The notes under the pieces are model-generated. The model had not been told where the DNA came from and did not search any database. It saw only the letters and a program-made list of their open reading frames with translations. 64,000 nt of DNA from Bog-756 sp963734435. GTDB lineage: Bacteria; Actinomycetota; Acidimicrobiia; Acidimicrobiales; RAAP-2. The translations under genes were made by a program, and so were the position numbers. Below, one piece after another: positions 9,086-19,010 of the stretch. How positions within the stretch are numbered: position 1 is the first letter of the stretch; every line of letters begins with the position of its first letter. Location: positions 186,001 through 250,000 of the forward strand of contig CAVTHA010000002.1 of the NCBI GenBank assembly GCA_963734435.1, read 5' to 3'.

Positions 9086-9223
9086 GGCCTCGAGTGTACG
9101 ACGGCGGCCGGTGGCCTGCCTGGGGTCCGCCTCTCGATCAGGCTGACCGCCTGACTGACGCCGGCGCCCCGGTCACTGGGGCCACTGGCGGGCCGGCAGG
9201 AACACCAGGAGCGACCGGTCTCT

Positions 9224-9709
9224 TCAAGGCGTTCCGCCCGAGCCGGCCCGCTCCACCGTCCGGGCCAGGATCCCGAGCGTGGCCCGCAATGTGCCTTCTG
9301 GCAGTACGGGGAAGATCCCCGTACCTCTCAAGGCGGGATCAATCGCCGACCAGTCGTAGTACGAGGTCACGAGCGTTCCCCTCTCCGTCGGCTCGAGCCG
9401 GTACCCGTAGACGTGACCGGCCGACGGGCGGGTCTCGCCGGCCACCGTCCATGCCACCTCGCGGTCGGGCACCAGCTCCACGATGGTGACCACCACGTTG
9501 TAGCGCCCCATGGGCCGGTCATTGAGCGCCTCGCGGTCCATGTGGACAACGAAAGTGTCGCCCAGGGCAAGGACAGGGACTCCGGTCGCGTCCATGAGCA
9601 TCCCGGAGCTGTCGATGGCCACATGTCCATGCGGATCGCACAACAGCCGAAAGACGGTGGGCGGGTCCACCGCGATCTCCCGCTGGACTTCGAACCGCTC
9701 GGTGTCCAT
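9224..9709 (-). CDS. SRPBCC (START/Bet v1-like) family protein
   Basis: A 161-residue protein with the helix-grip pattern of SRPBCC proteins. The N-terminal strand reads FEVQREIAVDPPTVFRLLCDP, the central VVVTIVELVPDREVAWTV gives the antiparallel strands, and LRATLGILARTVER is the long C-terminal helix. These proteins bind hydrophobic ligands in a deep cavity; some are cyclases. No ligand can be named. It is the last core-like gene before the accessory region starts with an IS fragment at about 9826. Confidence 0.8.
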   Translation of the reverse strand: MDTERFEVQREIAVDPPTVFRLLCDPHGHVAIDSSGMLMDATGVPVLALGDTFVVHMDREALNDRPMGRYNVVVTIVELVPDREVAWTVAGETRPSAGHVYGYRLEPTERGTLVTSYYDWSAIDPALRGTGIFPVLPEGTLRATLGILARTVERAGSGGTP

Positions 9710-9825
9710 CGGGACATCCTGTCAGCATCGACGCCGGGGACCCAGCCGAATCGCAACCGTTGTCACTCGACTCGAGCATGCCGACCTCGACGTGAGCCTC
9801 CGCCGTACCAGTGGCATGTCGTTTG

Positions 9826-9955
9826 AATAGTGATCTGTCGTAGTGGTGGGTGGATGGTGGCTGCGGCCGGGGCTTTGGAGATGACCGGTGGGCGGCGGGT
9901 TGAGCTGGAGGGGCTTGCTCGTTCGCACACCGCGCCGGCTCGGGCTAGCAAGCCC
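9826..9955 (+). mobile_element. 5' fragment of an IS630-type element (first copy)
   Basis: The segment begins AATAGTGATCTGTCGTAGT and then encodes the first ~34 residues of an IS630-type transposase (GALEMTGGRRVELEGLARS) before the similarity stops at the 3' end of the DHFR-like gene. A second copy of the same 5' end lies at 10557, in the same orientation. The two therefore flank the DHFR-like gene as direct repeats about 730 bases apart. The rest of this copy is missing. Confidence 0.75.
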
Positions 9956-9960
9956 GATGG

Positions 9961-10509
<549 letters not shown>

Positions 10510-10556
10510 TTCGCAAGAGTACCGCCGATGGGGTACACCGGCGATGTGTCGCCTAA

Positions 10557-11010
10557 ATAGTGATCTGTCGTAGTGTGGTGGGGTGGTGGCTGCGGCCGGG
10601 GCTTTGGAGATGACCGGTGGACAGCGGACTGAGCTGGAGCGGCTTGCTCGTTCGCGCACCGGCTCGGGCCAGCCTGTCCGTGACTGGCTGGCCCACAAGA
10701 AGCGCCGCCGTTGGCACCTGCACTTCACCCCGACCAGCTCGTCATGGCGCAACGTCGTCGAGTGCTGGTTCTCCGTGCTCAACCGCCAAGCCTTGACCAA
10801 CACCAGCTTCACCTCCGTCGCCGAACTCGAAACCCGGATCGACTGCTGGGTCTCCGACTGGAACGACAACTCCGAGGCCTTCGTCTGGACCAAACCCGCC
10901 GACGAGATCCTCGACAAGGTCGCCGGCGGACGAGCCACCCTCGACCGGAAGACCAAATCCGACCCCCAGGCGGGCCGGAGCCCGAAGCCAGGGAACTACC
11001 GGGGTATCGA
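10557..11010 (+). pseudogene. IS630-family transposase with an internal deletion (second copy)
   Basis: The element begins with the same AATAGTGATCTGTCGTAGT end as the copy at 9826. The frame from 10583 gives the N-terminal helix-turn-helix start (about 28 residues), then jumps directly to the C-terminal DDE part. That part has WHLHFTPTSSSWRNVVECWF, carrying the last catalytic Glu, followed by LNRQALTNTSF and NDNSEAFVWTKPADEIL. The middle of about 200 residues, with the first two catalytic Asp residues, is gone. The frame continues without a clear natural end into the hydrolase promoter region. It is a non-autonomous relic. Confidence 0.85.
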
Positions 11011-11142
11011 CCAGGGGCTTCCACCGGGGCGACGCGTCGTCAACAGCGCGACCGTTGATGGAGTATCAGCCCGCAGCCTGAAGGCGGCAGGCGCTCCGTC
11101 GGCCGTTTGGCTGCAGACCACGTTTAGACAGGGAGGAATCTC

Positions 11143-11976
11143 ATGCCCAAAGTCACCACCGGCCGAGAGAACTCAGCCGACATCGAGATCCACTACGAGG
11201 ACCACGGCGCGGGCCAGCCCGTCGTGTTGATTCACGGGTATCCGCTCAGCGGCCGGGCCTGGGACAAGCAGGTCCTGGTCCTGCTGGAGGCCGGATACCG
11301 GGTCATCACCTACGATCGCCGCGGGTTCGGCCAGTCCAGCCAGCCCGTCGTCGGCTACGACTACGACACCTTCGCCGCCGACCTGGACACCCTGTTGGAG
11401 CACCTTGACCTGGAGGACGCCGTGCTAGTCGGGCACTCCATGGGCACCGGGGAGGTCACCCGCTACCTGAGTACCTATGGATCGGCGCGGGTGGCCAAGG
11501 GCGTGCTGGTGTCCCCGATCCCGCCCTTCCTGCTGCAGACCAGCGACAACCCCGACGGAGTGCCCCAAAGCTTGTTCGACGGGTTCGTCCAGGCCGCGCG
11601 GTCTGACATGCCGACGTGGATGAAGGGCTTCTTGGACAACTTTTACAACGTCGATACCCTCCGTGGCATCCTGGTCAGCGACCAGGCCTACCAGGCCAGT
11701 TGGAACATCGCCGCCAGCGCCTCGGCCACCGCCGCGGTGGCCTGCATTCCCACATGGGCGACCGACTTCCGCGCCGACCTGCCCAAGATCAACGTGCCCA
11801 TGCTGGCGATTCAGGGTGACGCGGATCTGGTTTTGCCGCTGGACAAGACCGGCAAGCGGCTGCCCGGCCTGATCAACGACCTGCAGCTCGTCGTGGTCGA
11901 GGGCGGACCGCATGCGATTCCCTGGACCCACGCGGACCAGGTGAACGCCGAGCTGCTGGGCTTCCTGCGGAGCTGA
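11143..11976 (+). CDS. Alpha/beta hydrolase, non-heme chloroperoxidase-like
   Basis: A 277-residue hydrolase. The nucleophile elbow is VLVGHSMGTGEVTRY (Ser near residue 98), the oxyanion-hole segment is VVLIHGYPLSG, the acid Asp lies in MLAIQGDADLVLP, and the catalytic His is in EGGPHAIPWTH. This arrangement with DRRGFGQSSQP matches bacterial cofactor-free haloperoxidases/esterases. A strong AGGGAGGA ribosome-binding site lies 6 bases before the ATG. The gene sits just after the IS630 relic and may have been moved with it. Confidence 0.9.
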   Translation: MPKVTTGRENSADIEIHYEDHGAGQPVVLIHGYPLSGRAWDKQVLVLLEAGYRVITYDRRGFGQSSQPVVGYDYDTFAADLDTLLEHLDLEDAVLVGHSMGTGEVTRYLSTYGSARVAKGVLVSPIPPFLLQTSDNPDGVPQSLFDGFVQAARSDMPTWMKGFLDNFYNVDTLRGILVSDQAYQASWNIAASASATAAVACIPTWATDFRADLPKINVPMLAIQGDADLVLPLDKTGKRLPGLINDLQLVVVEGGPHAIPWTHADQVNAELLGFLRS

Positions 11977-12254
11977 TCACCTGCCACAGACACCACCATC
12001 CAGACCCTGGCGCCGGCGCGACGGGTCGACCGTCCTTGCCGTGATGACCACCAGGAGCGTCAAAGAGGACGGCTGTTTACCGGGCTACCGTGGGCCACGT
12101 TCTCTCGGCATTACTCGGGAGACCCCCACATCCACGGTGGCCAAGCGGCTGGACACGTGCCGTTCCGGCTGGGTACGAGCGAAGGGAGACGGCCTTTTTA
12201 TTGTGGATTACCGTTGTCCTCATTGAGTGCGCGAGTGTCAAATGAGGAGCAATC
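11977..12254. other. Intergenic, no gene seen
   Basis: No frame here shows coding bias or a recognisable motif. The last bases (GAGGAGC at about 12243) form the ribosome-binding site of the following GTG-start gene. Confidence 0.5.
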
Positions 12255-12755
12255 GTGAGTCCCCTTGATGCCTCCCGAGAGGGCGTCGGAACCGATGATC
12301 AAGAGCTCCAGATGCCGGGCATGCTGGTCTCTGAGTACTCACCGCAGGTCACCGGGATCGTGGAGTACGGGACGTCAGCAGATGCGTTGTTGTCCGGGCA
12401 AGTCTCGCCACCACTCGAGGGGGCGCGTCTCGACTTCTATCTCGAGGGACCTGTGACTGGGCCGAGGCTAACCGGGTCGGTCAAGGGGGTGGACTATCTC
12501 TACTTCCGTGCCGATAGGCGGGCCCAACTCCACATTCACGCTCAAATCACAACCGAAGGCGGAAGGACGATCTCACTTACCGCCGGGGGCATCGCCATCC
12601 CGCAGGCGGGGTCTTCGATCCTTGAGCTCCGCGAGAACGTGACATTGCTGAGCAACCATCCCGAGCACTCATGGGTGAACGCGCTCCAGATCTGGGCGTC
12701 GGGAACGGTCGACGTGCTGAGCGGACAAGTTCGGGTCAGGGCGTGCGCCGTGTGA
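12255..12755 (+). CDS. DUF3237-like beta-barrel protein
   Basis: A 166-residue protein starting at GTG after a GAGGAGC site. The core LEGPVTGPRLTGSVKGVDYL, then RADRRAQLHIHAQITTEGG, resembles the DUF3237 pattern (GP-LxGxVxxGxDY followed by TxDG). The C-terminus has VNALQIWASGTVDVLSGQV. No catalytic residues are evident; function is unknown. The first 30 residues are not conserved and could be non-native, so a later start is possible. Confidence 0.65.
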   Translation: MSPLDASREGVGTDDQELQMPGMLVSEYSPQVTGIVEYGTSADALLSGQVSPPLEGARLDFYLEGPVTGPRLTGSVKGVDYLYFRADRRAQLHIHAQITTEGGRTISLTAGGIAIPQAGSSILELRENVTLLSNHPEHSWVNALQIWASGTVDVLSGQVRVRACAV

Positions 12756-13020
12756 CGTTCTTGGCCACCGCACGTGCCCGACCCAGATGCAGACAGTGCA
12801 AATCTCGGTGGATCGATCGTCGGCAGGATGGCGATTGTGTCGCCGAGCGCGCGTCCGGGTTCCATGGGTGAGCCGGAGCTGTGAGCGGTACTCATCAAGA
12901 TCAGCTGGATATGGACACCAGCCGGGAGCATGACGATCCGTCATCGAGTACGTGGCGCCGTAGTATGCGGAACTGCGCGGCGCCTCTTGGACAGCTGGGC
13001 AAGGGATGTGACTCTGCCTG

Positions 13021-13122
13021 GTCGAGTTCGACGGCGAGCAACATGCCAAAAGGGCCGTGGAGACGCTGACCGCCCACTATGGACCGGAGGTCATCGAGCG
13101 TGGCGTCTGTGCCATTGAGTGA
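13021..13122 (+). pseudogene. Short coding remnant, unknown protein C-terminus
   Basis: A 33-codon stretch reads like a real protein end (VEFDGEQHAKRAVETLTAHY, then GPEVIERGVCAIE and a stop). It has no start codon and a stop codon lies immediately upstream in frame. I read it as the tail of a gene destroyed by rearrangement. The family is not recognised. Confidence 0.3.
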
Positions 13123-13172
13123 GAGGCGTCGGGGTGACGTCAGTCGATACAGGCCCCAACCCCCGATAAAAT

Positions 13173-13580
13173 TTGCTCGTGCGGAAATGGGGGACGGATC
13201 GAGGCAGGGGACAGCACATTCTCACCTCGGCGGGCTGGATCGAAGGCGTGCCAACGAAAGTCACGGAAGGCGAATTCCATGTTGACGATCGGGCTGTTGC
13301 GGCGTCTGACCATGTGAACTTCTTTGTGACGGGTGGCGATCTTCTCGAAACAGCGCAGTATCTATGGAGCGAATTTGATTGGGTCCGACTTGAGGATCGA
13401 TCAGCCCTAAGCGGAGGCGCTCTCAACCTCCATGCAGAAATATTGGGCCAATCCGTTGACCAACACGTTTTGCTTGGGTACTTGACCAACACTGAACTAT
13501 TTGTTCTGGCTCCGATCAACTGTCGAGCAGAACGCCTGCTTGACGTATTCGTTCGGGCTGACGTCGAAGTAAGGAAATAG
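13173..13580 (+). CDS. Hypothetical protein
   Basis: A 135-residue soluble protein, acidic, with TTG at 13173 or GTG at 13179 as start. It has a plausible alternating strand pattern (HILTSAGWIEGVPTKVTEGE, VNFFVTGGDLLETAQYLW, HVLLGYLTNTELFVLAP). No family is recognised. G+C is lower than in the flanking core regions, consistent with acquired DNA. No ribosome-binding site stands out. Confidence 0.5.
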   Translation: MLVRKWGTDRGRGQHILTSAGWIEGVPTKVTEGEFHVDDRAVAASDHVNFFVTGGDLLETAQYLWSEFDWVRLEDRSALSGGALNLHAEILGQSVDQHVLLGYLTNTELFVLAPINCRAERLLDVFVRADVEVRK

Positions 13581-13684
13581 CAAGGTCCCTCCCGATACCC
13601 AGTTGACCAACGGCCGCTCACATCACATTGTCGTACCCACGACGAATCCCCCTCTTTGGTGGCGCTCCTCGCCAGCCGAGGTTG

Positions 13685-14013
13685 TTAAACGCAGCTACCA
13701 CCGTCGTTGTTGCTGTTGCTGCCGTCGGGGCAGGTCGTGTTCGACCAGATGGCATCGGTGAAGTTGGCGCCACTCAGCACGGAGTGAATAGGCTTGCGTT
13801 GGTCAGATCGGCGCCGGTGAAGTCGGAATCGACGAAGTAGGCACCAACCAGATCCCCACCGTTCAGGTCGGCGCCAGCAAGGTTGGCTTGGTTGAGAGAA
13901 GCACCGCCCAAGTCGATACCGGACATGTTGGCACCATAGAAGTCGGCGTAGCTCTCGCCGGTTCTCAGTAGGTCGGCACCGGCCAGATTGGCGGAGCGCA
14001 GGTCGGCATACAA
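13685..14013 (-). pseudogene. Pentapeptide-repeat protein fragment (decayed copy 1)
   Basis: On the minus strand the frame from 14013 reads LRSANLAGADL, NQANLAGADLNGGDL and FTGADLTNASL, which are A(D/N)LxX pentapeptide repeats. The frame then shifts near 13778 and continues as SVLSGANFTDAIWSNTTCPD to a stop at 13685. That C-terminus matches the intact paralogue at 21042-22574 (VIWSNTTCPDGSNSDNDGG). The 5' part with the signal segment is absent. It is a fragment of the same family with at least one frameshift. Confidence 0.8.
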
Positions 14014-14362
14014 ACCGGGTAATCCATGAATGAACCTTTACCTAAAGTCCCTCGCACGTTCGAGCCTGCCACAAGGACTCAGGCTCGTAACGGGGTTCCC
14101 GCGGGGTAGACAGGCACGCTGACGCCTGAGTTGCACGACGGGATCGGAAAGGCGCAGGTAGGGCGAATCTGGGCAATTGACTTTCTTTTTGAAGAGGCCT
14201 TCGTCGGCTACCGCCCATAGCCAATCTGCCAGGCTCCCACCGGCGCGCTCGGGCGAGCCTCGGATCCCACGTCGGCACCAGTCCAGAGGCACCGATCCAT
14301 CAGTGAACCTTGGCCAGGCATTGCCGTTGGTGGATTGCCCATAGCGGATGTGCGCCGCCCCC
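14014..14362. other. Intergenic between pentapeptide fragments, no gene seen
   Basis: No convincing coding frame. The overlapping frames here lack recognisable motifs and run across both strands with no start or ribosome-binding support. Confidence 0.4.
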
Positions 14363-14430
14363 CGAACAAGTGGGACAGCCTGACCCATCCGAATGGCAAA
14401 GGCCCTGGACGTAACCAGGCCATCACAAAA
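14363..14430. repeat. Duplicated segment, copy 1 (matches 20978-21040)
   Basis: The stretch GTGGGACAGCCTGAC, then CATCCGAATGGCAAAGG, then CCAGGCCATCACA, occurs here and again just downstream (minus strand) of the intact pentapeptide gene, with few differences. Both copies abut the C-terminal end of a pentapeptide-repeat gene, so the 3' flank was duplicated with the gene. Confidence 0.75.
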
Positions 14431-14677
14431 GTGAGGTTTGTTGACGCAGGTGCCACCGCCGTTATTGCTGTTAGAGCTCGTCGGGGCACGTGGTGTTCGA
14501 CCAGATGACGCCGGACAGGATGGCGCCCCTCAAGTTAGCGCTGGTCAAGTTGGCACTGGTCAAGTTGGCGTTGGTCAGGTTGGCACCGGGACCAATCAAG
14601 TAGCCGTCGACCAAAGCCCACTGAGACGGAAGAGTGGACGGTGTTCCCGTGATCCCGCCCGAACTGACACCGCTCAA
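14430..14677 (-). pseudogene. Pentapeptide-repeat protein fragment (decayed copy 2)
   Basis: The minus-strand frame reads SGVSSGGITGTPSTLP, HGY-like VDGYLIGPGANLT, then ANLTSANLTSANLRGAIL and VIWSNTTCPD. This aligns with the last ~90 residues of the intact paralogue at 21042-22574. An extra base (GAGCTCGTCGG against GAGCCGTCGG in the intact copy) ends the frame early at 14471. The 5' side stops abruptly near 14680. It is a truncated, frameshifted copy. Confidence 0.8.
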
Positions 14678-14846
14678 TCGCCGGCCCGGGGCATTGTCGA
14701 CCTACGCCTGCTTGCCAACTGCCCACTGCCAGCGACCTGTTGCACCTGAGGGATGGTCTACCGCCCAGTGCTGTGAGCGTCGTGGGGCGCGCTATCTGCT
14801 TTGGATCGGTGTGCCTCGGCAAGTGAAGGACCGCAGCTGTGGCCAG

Positions 14847-15719
14847 CTACAAGGTGAGGTCGTCGAGGATTTCGTCGAAGCGGTCGCAGTAGAGCCAGTG
14901 ACCCTCAAGAGGAATCTCGTGCAGTGTGGCATCCGGTATCTTATTTGCCTGGTAGATGCCGTTCTCAACGACGACATTGCGATCGGAGTCGCCGTGCCAG
15001 ACATGAACGGAGATTGCGATCTCGCGGAGGCCAAACCCCCATGGTCCCAGTTCGAGCTGGAGGTCTTGCACGGCTGCGCGGCCAGCCGTCGAAGACGGAC
15101 GCGCGAGGTCATCTCGCAGTGCGGCACGAATCTCAGGGCGCTCGATAACCGCGACGTCGCAAGCAGGTAGGGTGCGACTCATCCACGCCAGCGCCTTTTC
15201 GGGCGCACGCGAACCTTGGCGCAATCCGGCTCCGACCATTGCGCTCATCAGCCGGGGAGCTACCCGGACAACCCGTTGCGCAATGCGGTTCGAGCGCATC
15301 ATCTGGTGCTTCGAGATGTTGGCTTCGGGTGGCGCGGGACCGCTGACGATGGCACAGCCGACAAGGCGATCGCCGAGGAACCTCGCGCATCCTGCCGCGT
15401 TCGGTCCACCGCTCGAATGACCGATCACCGCGAAGCGGTCGATGCCGAGGTGGTCGGCCAACTGGCCAACGTCGCGCGCCCAACTCTCATAGCTACGAGC
15501 TGAGTCGTACATGCTATGACCGTAACCGGGTCGATCGGGGACGATGAGCCATGTGCCCTTGCGGGCAGCGACGTCGCTCAGACTCGCAAAGTGATGACGA
15601 GATCCCGTGGAACCATGGAACGCGACGACCGGCGCGCCGTCACGAACGCCGAACTCAGCCCACGCCAGCTCACGACGATCCGCAAGCTCAAACAGTCGGG
15701 TATCGGCCACGACACACAA
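14847..15719 (-). CDS. Alpha/beta hydrolase
   Basis: A 290-residue hydrolase. The oxyanion segment is VVAFHGSTGSRHH, the nucleophile elbow is AVIGHSSGGPNAAGCA (Ser near residue 103), the acid is in VHVWHGDSDRNV and the catalytic His in IPLEGHWLYCD. PDRPGYGHSMYD is typical of this fold. Substrate unknown. It stands alone in the accessory region, between pentapeptide fragments and an unassigned stretch. The start is ATG or a nearby alternative (MCVVADTRLF). Confidence 0.85.
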   Translation of the reverse strand: MCVVADTRLFELADRRELAWAEFGVRDGAPVVAFHGSTGSRHHFASLSDVAARKGTWLIVPDRPGYGHSMYDSARSYESWARDVGQLADHLGIDRFAVIGHSSGGPNAAGCARFLGDRLVGCAIVSGPAPPEANISKHQMMRSNRIAQRVVRVAPRLMSAMVGAGLRQGSRAPEKALAWMSRTLPACDVAVIERPEIRAALRDDLARPSSTAGRAAVQDLQLELGPWGFGLREIAISVHVWHGDSDRNVVVENGIYQANKIPDATLHEIPLEGHWLYCDRFDEILDDLTL

Positions 15720-16607
15720 TGCCCGGTAGGGCCCGGTTGTGCAATCAGTTCATTCCGCACAGAACTGACGTGGCTGCTCCCGAAAGCGTCCCAGAATCCC
15801 GGACTGGAACGGCTCACTGCCTCACTGGGCAAGCTTGCACCTACCGAGTTGAACGTCACTGCGATCCGCACCTCGAAGAGATCAACCAGGTCGTGGACGG
15901 CGCGGCCTGACGTGGGCTGTCCGGCGCTGGGGCAAACCAAATTGGCCAAGTTCGTCACTGGTCATTCGGGCCCACCAGCGTCTTGACCACAGATTGGACG
16001 TGATCTTCCGGTTGAGCCAAAACCAGGTGGCCGCCGGTTTGCTCGCTGATCGGACCAAAGAAGTCCTGGAGGGCCGGAATCCGGTCTCCATCAGAACTGT
16101 GCACGAGGAGGAGTGTGTCGATGCGGATGCGGTCAAACGCACAGCCACGAACCTCGAATCGTGTCGCTTCAAGCGGCTCAGGTACTGGTGGCATCATGAA
16201 GAACGCACGCCCTGAATGTCCAGGAGGGTGGTGACCGCTGGGCAGATCGTAGGTAACAAGTACGAATCGGAAGCTGGCTGTATCACGACTACAAGCACGG
16301 GCTAGGAGGAGAGCCTGCTGCAGGTTCGAGCCGCACGCGACGTCTGGGCCAGGCTTTGCCGCCTCTTCCGCCGTCGTGATGCGGCCACCTCAGAGTAAGC
16401 AATGACCGTCGTCACATTCGAGTGGAGCAGGCGATGCAGCTCAGCAACGAGGAGGCCCCGAAGGTCACACAGCTCCCATCCAGTCCGGCTCGGGACCGGT
16501 AAGGACCGATCCGCAAGGAGCAATGGTCACGTCAACAGTATGGCGCCTGCTTGTTCGACAGCAGCCTTGTTCCGACGGATTCTGATTTGGAGGTGTGCCA
16601 GCTCGGT
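15720..16607. other. Long stretch without a confident gene
   Basis: Frames exist on both strands, but none has a recognisable family. The best is 16197-15955 (minus, 80 codons), with IDTLLLVHSSDGDRIPAL and FFGPISEQTGGHLVLAQ. These read like natural protein and vaguely recall the end of a von Willebrand A-type domain, but this is too weak to call. The region may hold a decayed gene. Confidence 0.35.
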
Positions 16608-17378
16608 CTAGTCGCCTTGGCACCGTATCGGTGGCGCATCGATCCTCTCGCCAGAGACGAGTCGGACCGAGACAGGAGGACACAGGACATTTCCGTCATG
16701 ACCAGTCAGCACGTACGTCCCCGGCCGCCCTGAATATGTGAAATGGCCACCGATCGCGGAGAGGGTGGTCGATTTCCGAACTGCTGGCATGACAACCGTG
16801 ACCGGTCCGGAGACCGGCAGCTGCTGAAGCGACCCCGAATACGCGACCCCACTGACCTGGCCAATGGCAGGGATGGCATAGCGCGTTGTCGGTGTGAGAG
16901 TTCGCGCAACCGACAATGCTCCAGGACCGGATCCGGTAATGGTCACCTGCTTCGATGGGATGATCCAGTCGACACCGGTCCCATTCGACCTAGACAGCGC
17001 CGAAAGGCCGTGTACCCGAGTCTGCTGCGGCGGCTTCGCCGCTGATGTCGGAATCGGTGCAGTGGCTTTGCTCATGGCAATCAGATTTGCGTTGGATGGG
17101 ATCATCGGGCAGTTATCTAAGAACTCTGATGCGCCGATGAAGAGCGTTCCTGGCTTCCGTCCATCCGGGCATTGGCCAAACACCTGCACCGACCACGATC
17201 TCGGCACTGACAACTGAAGGCCGTAGGCCGAATGAGCGACCCAGTCCCGTGTTGAAGCCGGAGTCGACGCCCCTGGATCCGTCTGGCTGCAGGCGGCCAG
17301 CATCAATACCCAAACAATGGCAAACAGGCACAACAGTTCTGGTCGCCGCGTCGCAGCTGTCTCCATATCCCAATACAT
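16608..17378 (-). CDS. Hypothetical lipoprotein
   Basis: A 256-residue exported protein with a signal peptide at residues 10-30 (LLCLFAIVWVLMLAACSQ) ending in the lipobox LAAC. Cleavage before Cys would anchor it in the membrane. A Ser/Thr/Pro linker follows (TDPGASTPASTRD), then a beta-rich domain with SVPRSWSVQVFGQCPDGR and WIIPSKQVTITGSGPGAL. No family is recognised. METAATRRP is a possible downstream start. Similar small lipoproteins appear at 25704 and 38934. Confidence 0.75.
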   Translation of the reverse strand: MYWDMETAATRRPELLCLFAIVWVLMLAACSQTDPGASTPASTRDWVAHSAYGLQLSVPRSWSVQVFGQCPDGRKPGTLFIGASEFLDNCPMIPSNANLIAMSKATAPIPTSAAKPPQQTRVHGLSALSRSNGTGVDWIIPSKQVTITGSGPGALSVARTLTPTTRYAIPAIGQVSGVAYSGSLQQLPVSGPVTVVMPAVRKSTTLSAIGGHFTYSGRPGTYVLTGHDGNVLCPPVSVRLVSGERIDAPPIRCQGD

Positions 17379-17453
17379 CCTGTTCAGATTGGCTACGAAC
17401 GAGGGCTTCGATTGGTTGACACCAAGATCTCGGAGCCGAGGTCCTGCTTTCAG

Positions 17454-17960
17454 TCATTTCGTCCCTGCCAGCTGATGACGAACGTCGAGCGTGTGGTGGG
17501 AAACCTCGTGCATGGTATGCACAGCTACCCAGCGCAACGACCGCTCGGTTCGCTGCGGGTAGTTATAGATGACCGTGCGCTCCCAATCCTCTGGGCTGAG
17601 CCGGGAGATCACATTTGCAAATAGACGGGCAGCATCGCCGAGCTGGCGAGCAACGTCAGCCACATGTTGTTCGGCGTAGCCGTCGTATTCATCTCTTTGG
17701 TCCCGACCCATCGGGTGGAAGGAAGGCCGTTGCACCCATCGAGCAGTCAGTACCCGTTCGCGCTGCACGAGCAAGACATCACGGACATGGCATCCGTATT
17801 CGAGCGGTGACCAAGTTCCCGGGTCTTGCCTGATCGTAATGTCTGCCCCATTGGCATTCAGGAGGGAGGCGAGGTCGTTTGTACCCTGCACAATCCTTGG
17901 GGCAGCGGTGAGAGCTTCGTCGAGGTTGTATTCAAATCCACATTCCTCGCAGCGGTCCAT
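17454..17960 (-). CDS. DinB family protein
   Basis: A 168-residue four-helix protein of the DinB/YfiT metal-binding fold. The N-terminus CEECGFEYN has an unusual C-x2-C pair. The metal-site His is in YGCHVRDVLLVQRERV, and the last helix has AVHTMHEVSHHTLDVRHQL, carrying two His at the right spacing. DinB proteins are often thiol S-transferases (mycothiol or bacillithiol). In an actinobacterium mycothiol is a plausible co-substrate. The gene ends 18 bases before the kinase gene start region on the same strand. Confidence 0.85.
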   Translation of the reverse strand: MDRCEECGFEYNLDEALTAAPRIVQGTNDLASLLNANGADITIRQDPGTWSPLEYGCHVRDVLLVQRERVLTARWVQRPSFHPMGRDQRDEYDGYAEQHVADVARQLGDAARLFANVISRLSPEDWERTVIYNYPQRTERSLRWVAVHTMHEVSHHTLDVRHQLAGTK

Positions 17961-17978
17961 ATTCCTACAGTAGGTGGG

Positions 17979-18590
17979 TCAAGCCTCATCGATTGTCAGA
18001 ATGTACCCGTCGTTGATGATGCCGCCCGACACTCCGCCGTCCACCAACAGGTCAGCGCGTTCTCGCGCCCCGTCCTTCAGGAAGAAATCCCGTTCCTCGT
18101 CCATCCAAGCGAGCCAGAGATGTCGAGCCTGCTCTCCGTCGCGAACTAGACCGCGTGCCAGTCGGACCGGGTCAGGAGCCTCAACCCAGATGCGATAGGC
18201 AAGGAGATCGGCGGCCGCTTTACGGGTGCACGTCACGCCATCGAAGATCACGAGTGGCGACCACGGAACCGTCTTCCAGCTGCCGAGCGACGTGCCGTAC
18301 AGATCGTTGTCGAAGTCTCGGACCTGGTAATGCGCGTCCTCGCCCCGGAGCAGCGGCTGCAGCACCTGATCATCAAACCGAGGCCACCAACCCGTGACAT
18401 TGCTCCACGAGACGAAATCGTCGATCTCGACGAGCGATGCAGCAGTGCGGTCCACGAGCCGACGGGAGAGGGTGCTCTTCCCCGAGCCAGCCGGGCCATC
18501 GATGCCTACGATCCGTATCCCCTTGACCGGTCGAGCGGAGAATGCCGCGATGATCTCATCCAGCGAGACCCGGCTCATGTGAGAAATCAT
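17979..18590 (-). CDS. Uridine kinase-like P-loop NTPase
   Basis: A 203-residue nucleoside/small-molecule kinase-like protein. The Walker A motif is GIDGPAGSGKSTLSRRL near residue 30. VEIDDFVSW is the acceptor-site Asp region, and VIFDGVTCTR resembles the Walker B-like strand of the uridine kinase group. The substrate is not known. The stop lies 18 bases before the DinB start, so the two are probably one transcript. The alternative start MSRVSLDEI is four codons downstream. Confidence 0.82.
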   Translation of the reverse strand: MISHMSRVSLDEIIAAFSARPVKGIRIVGIDGPAGSGKSTLSRRLVDRTAASLVEIDDFVSWSNVTGWWPRFDDQVLQPLLRGEDAHYQVRDFDNDLYGTSLGSWKTVPWSPLVIFDGVTCTRKAAADLLAYRIWVEAPDPVRLARGLVRDGEQARHLWLAWMDEERDFFLKDGARERADLLVDGGVSGGIINDGYILTIDEA

Positions 18591-18695
18591 GGTTCATCAG
18601 CGTTGGGTCCCGCTTTTGCTCTGACCCACCCGGCAACTTCGGAGTACAGCTGACCTCTTCTGGCACTAAGCTTCTCCGTTAAGGAGCCAGAGGCG

Positions 18696-19010
18696 ATGCG
18701 AGCTGCCGAGAGGTGGTCATCAAAGGATGGGAAGCGAGCCAATCTCGCTACGCGAGCATGGCGGAGGCTGACCAGGCGGGTTGTCAATCTTTTCTACGCT
18801 CCAGGTGACACTCTTGCCGATGTATCGAAGCGCGCTGCAGTGTTCATCCTCGGATGGGGTGGATTCATAGGGCTGTTGACTTGGGCGGGCTATCGAAATG
18901 GAAACTTTCACGGCGCAGCCGAAGGAAGCTTGTGGTTCTGTGGATTGTTCCTCGCGTCCGTGCTCTTTGCACCCGACTATCTAACTCCGCGTCCACCGCG
19001 CCGTCGTTGA
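18696..19010 (+). CDS. Hypothetical small membrane protein
   Basis: A 104-residue protein. The first 45 residues are basic (RAWRRLTRRVVNLFYAPG). Two hydrophobic segments follow, AAVFILGWGGFIGLLTWAGY and LWFCGLFLASVLFAP, and the tail is Pro/Arg. It is probably an inner-membrane protein with two spans. No family is recognised and the function is unknown. Confidence 0.55.
   Translation: MRAAERWSSKDGKRANLATRAWRRLTRRVVNLFYAPGDTLADVSKRAAVFILGWGGFIGLLTWAGYRNGNFHGAAEGSLWFCGLFLASVLFAPDYLTPRPPRRR

Noticed and set aside
10510..10956. Upstream extension of the DHFR-like protein to 331 residues
   Set aside because: The extra part is antisense to the IS630 relic and not related to the family.
14042..14489. 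Several 80-110 codon frames between the pentapeptide fragments
   Set aside because: No motifs, starts or ribosome-binding sites; they overlap each other and the repeated flank.
15955..16197. Coding frame with a VWA-like ending
   Set aside because: Similarity is too weak and the ends are undefined; reported only as a possible remnant.
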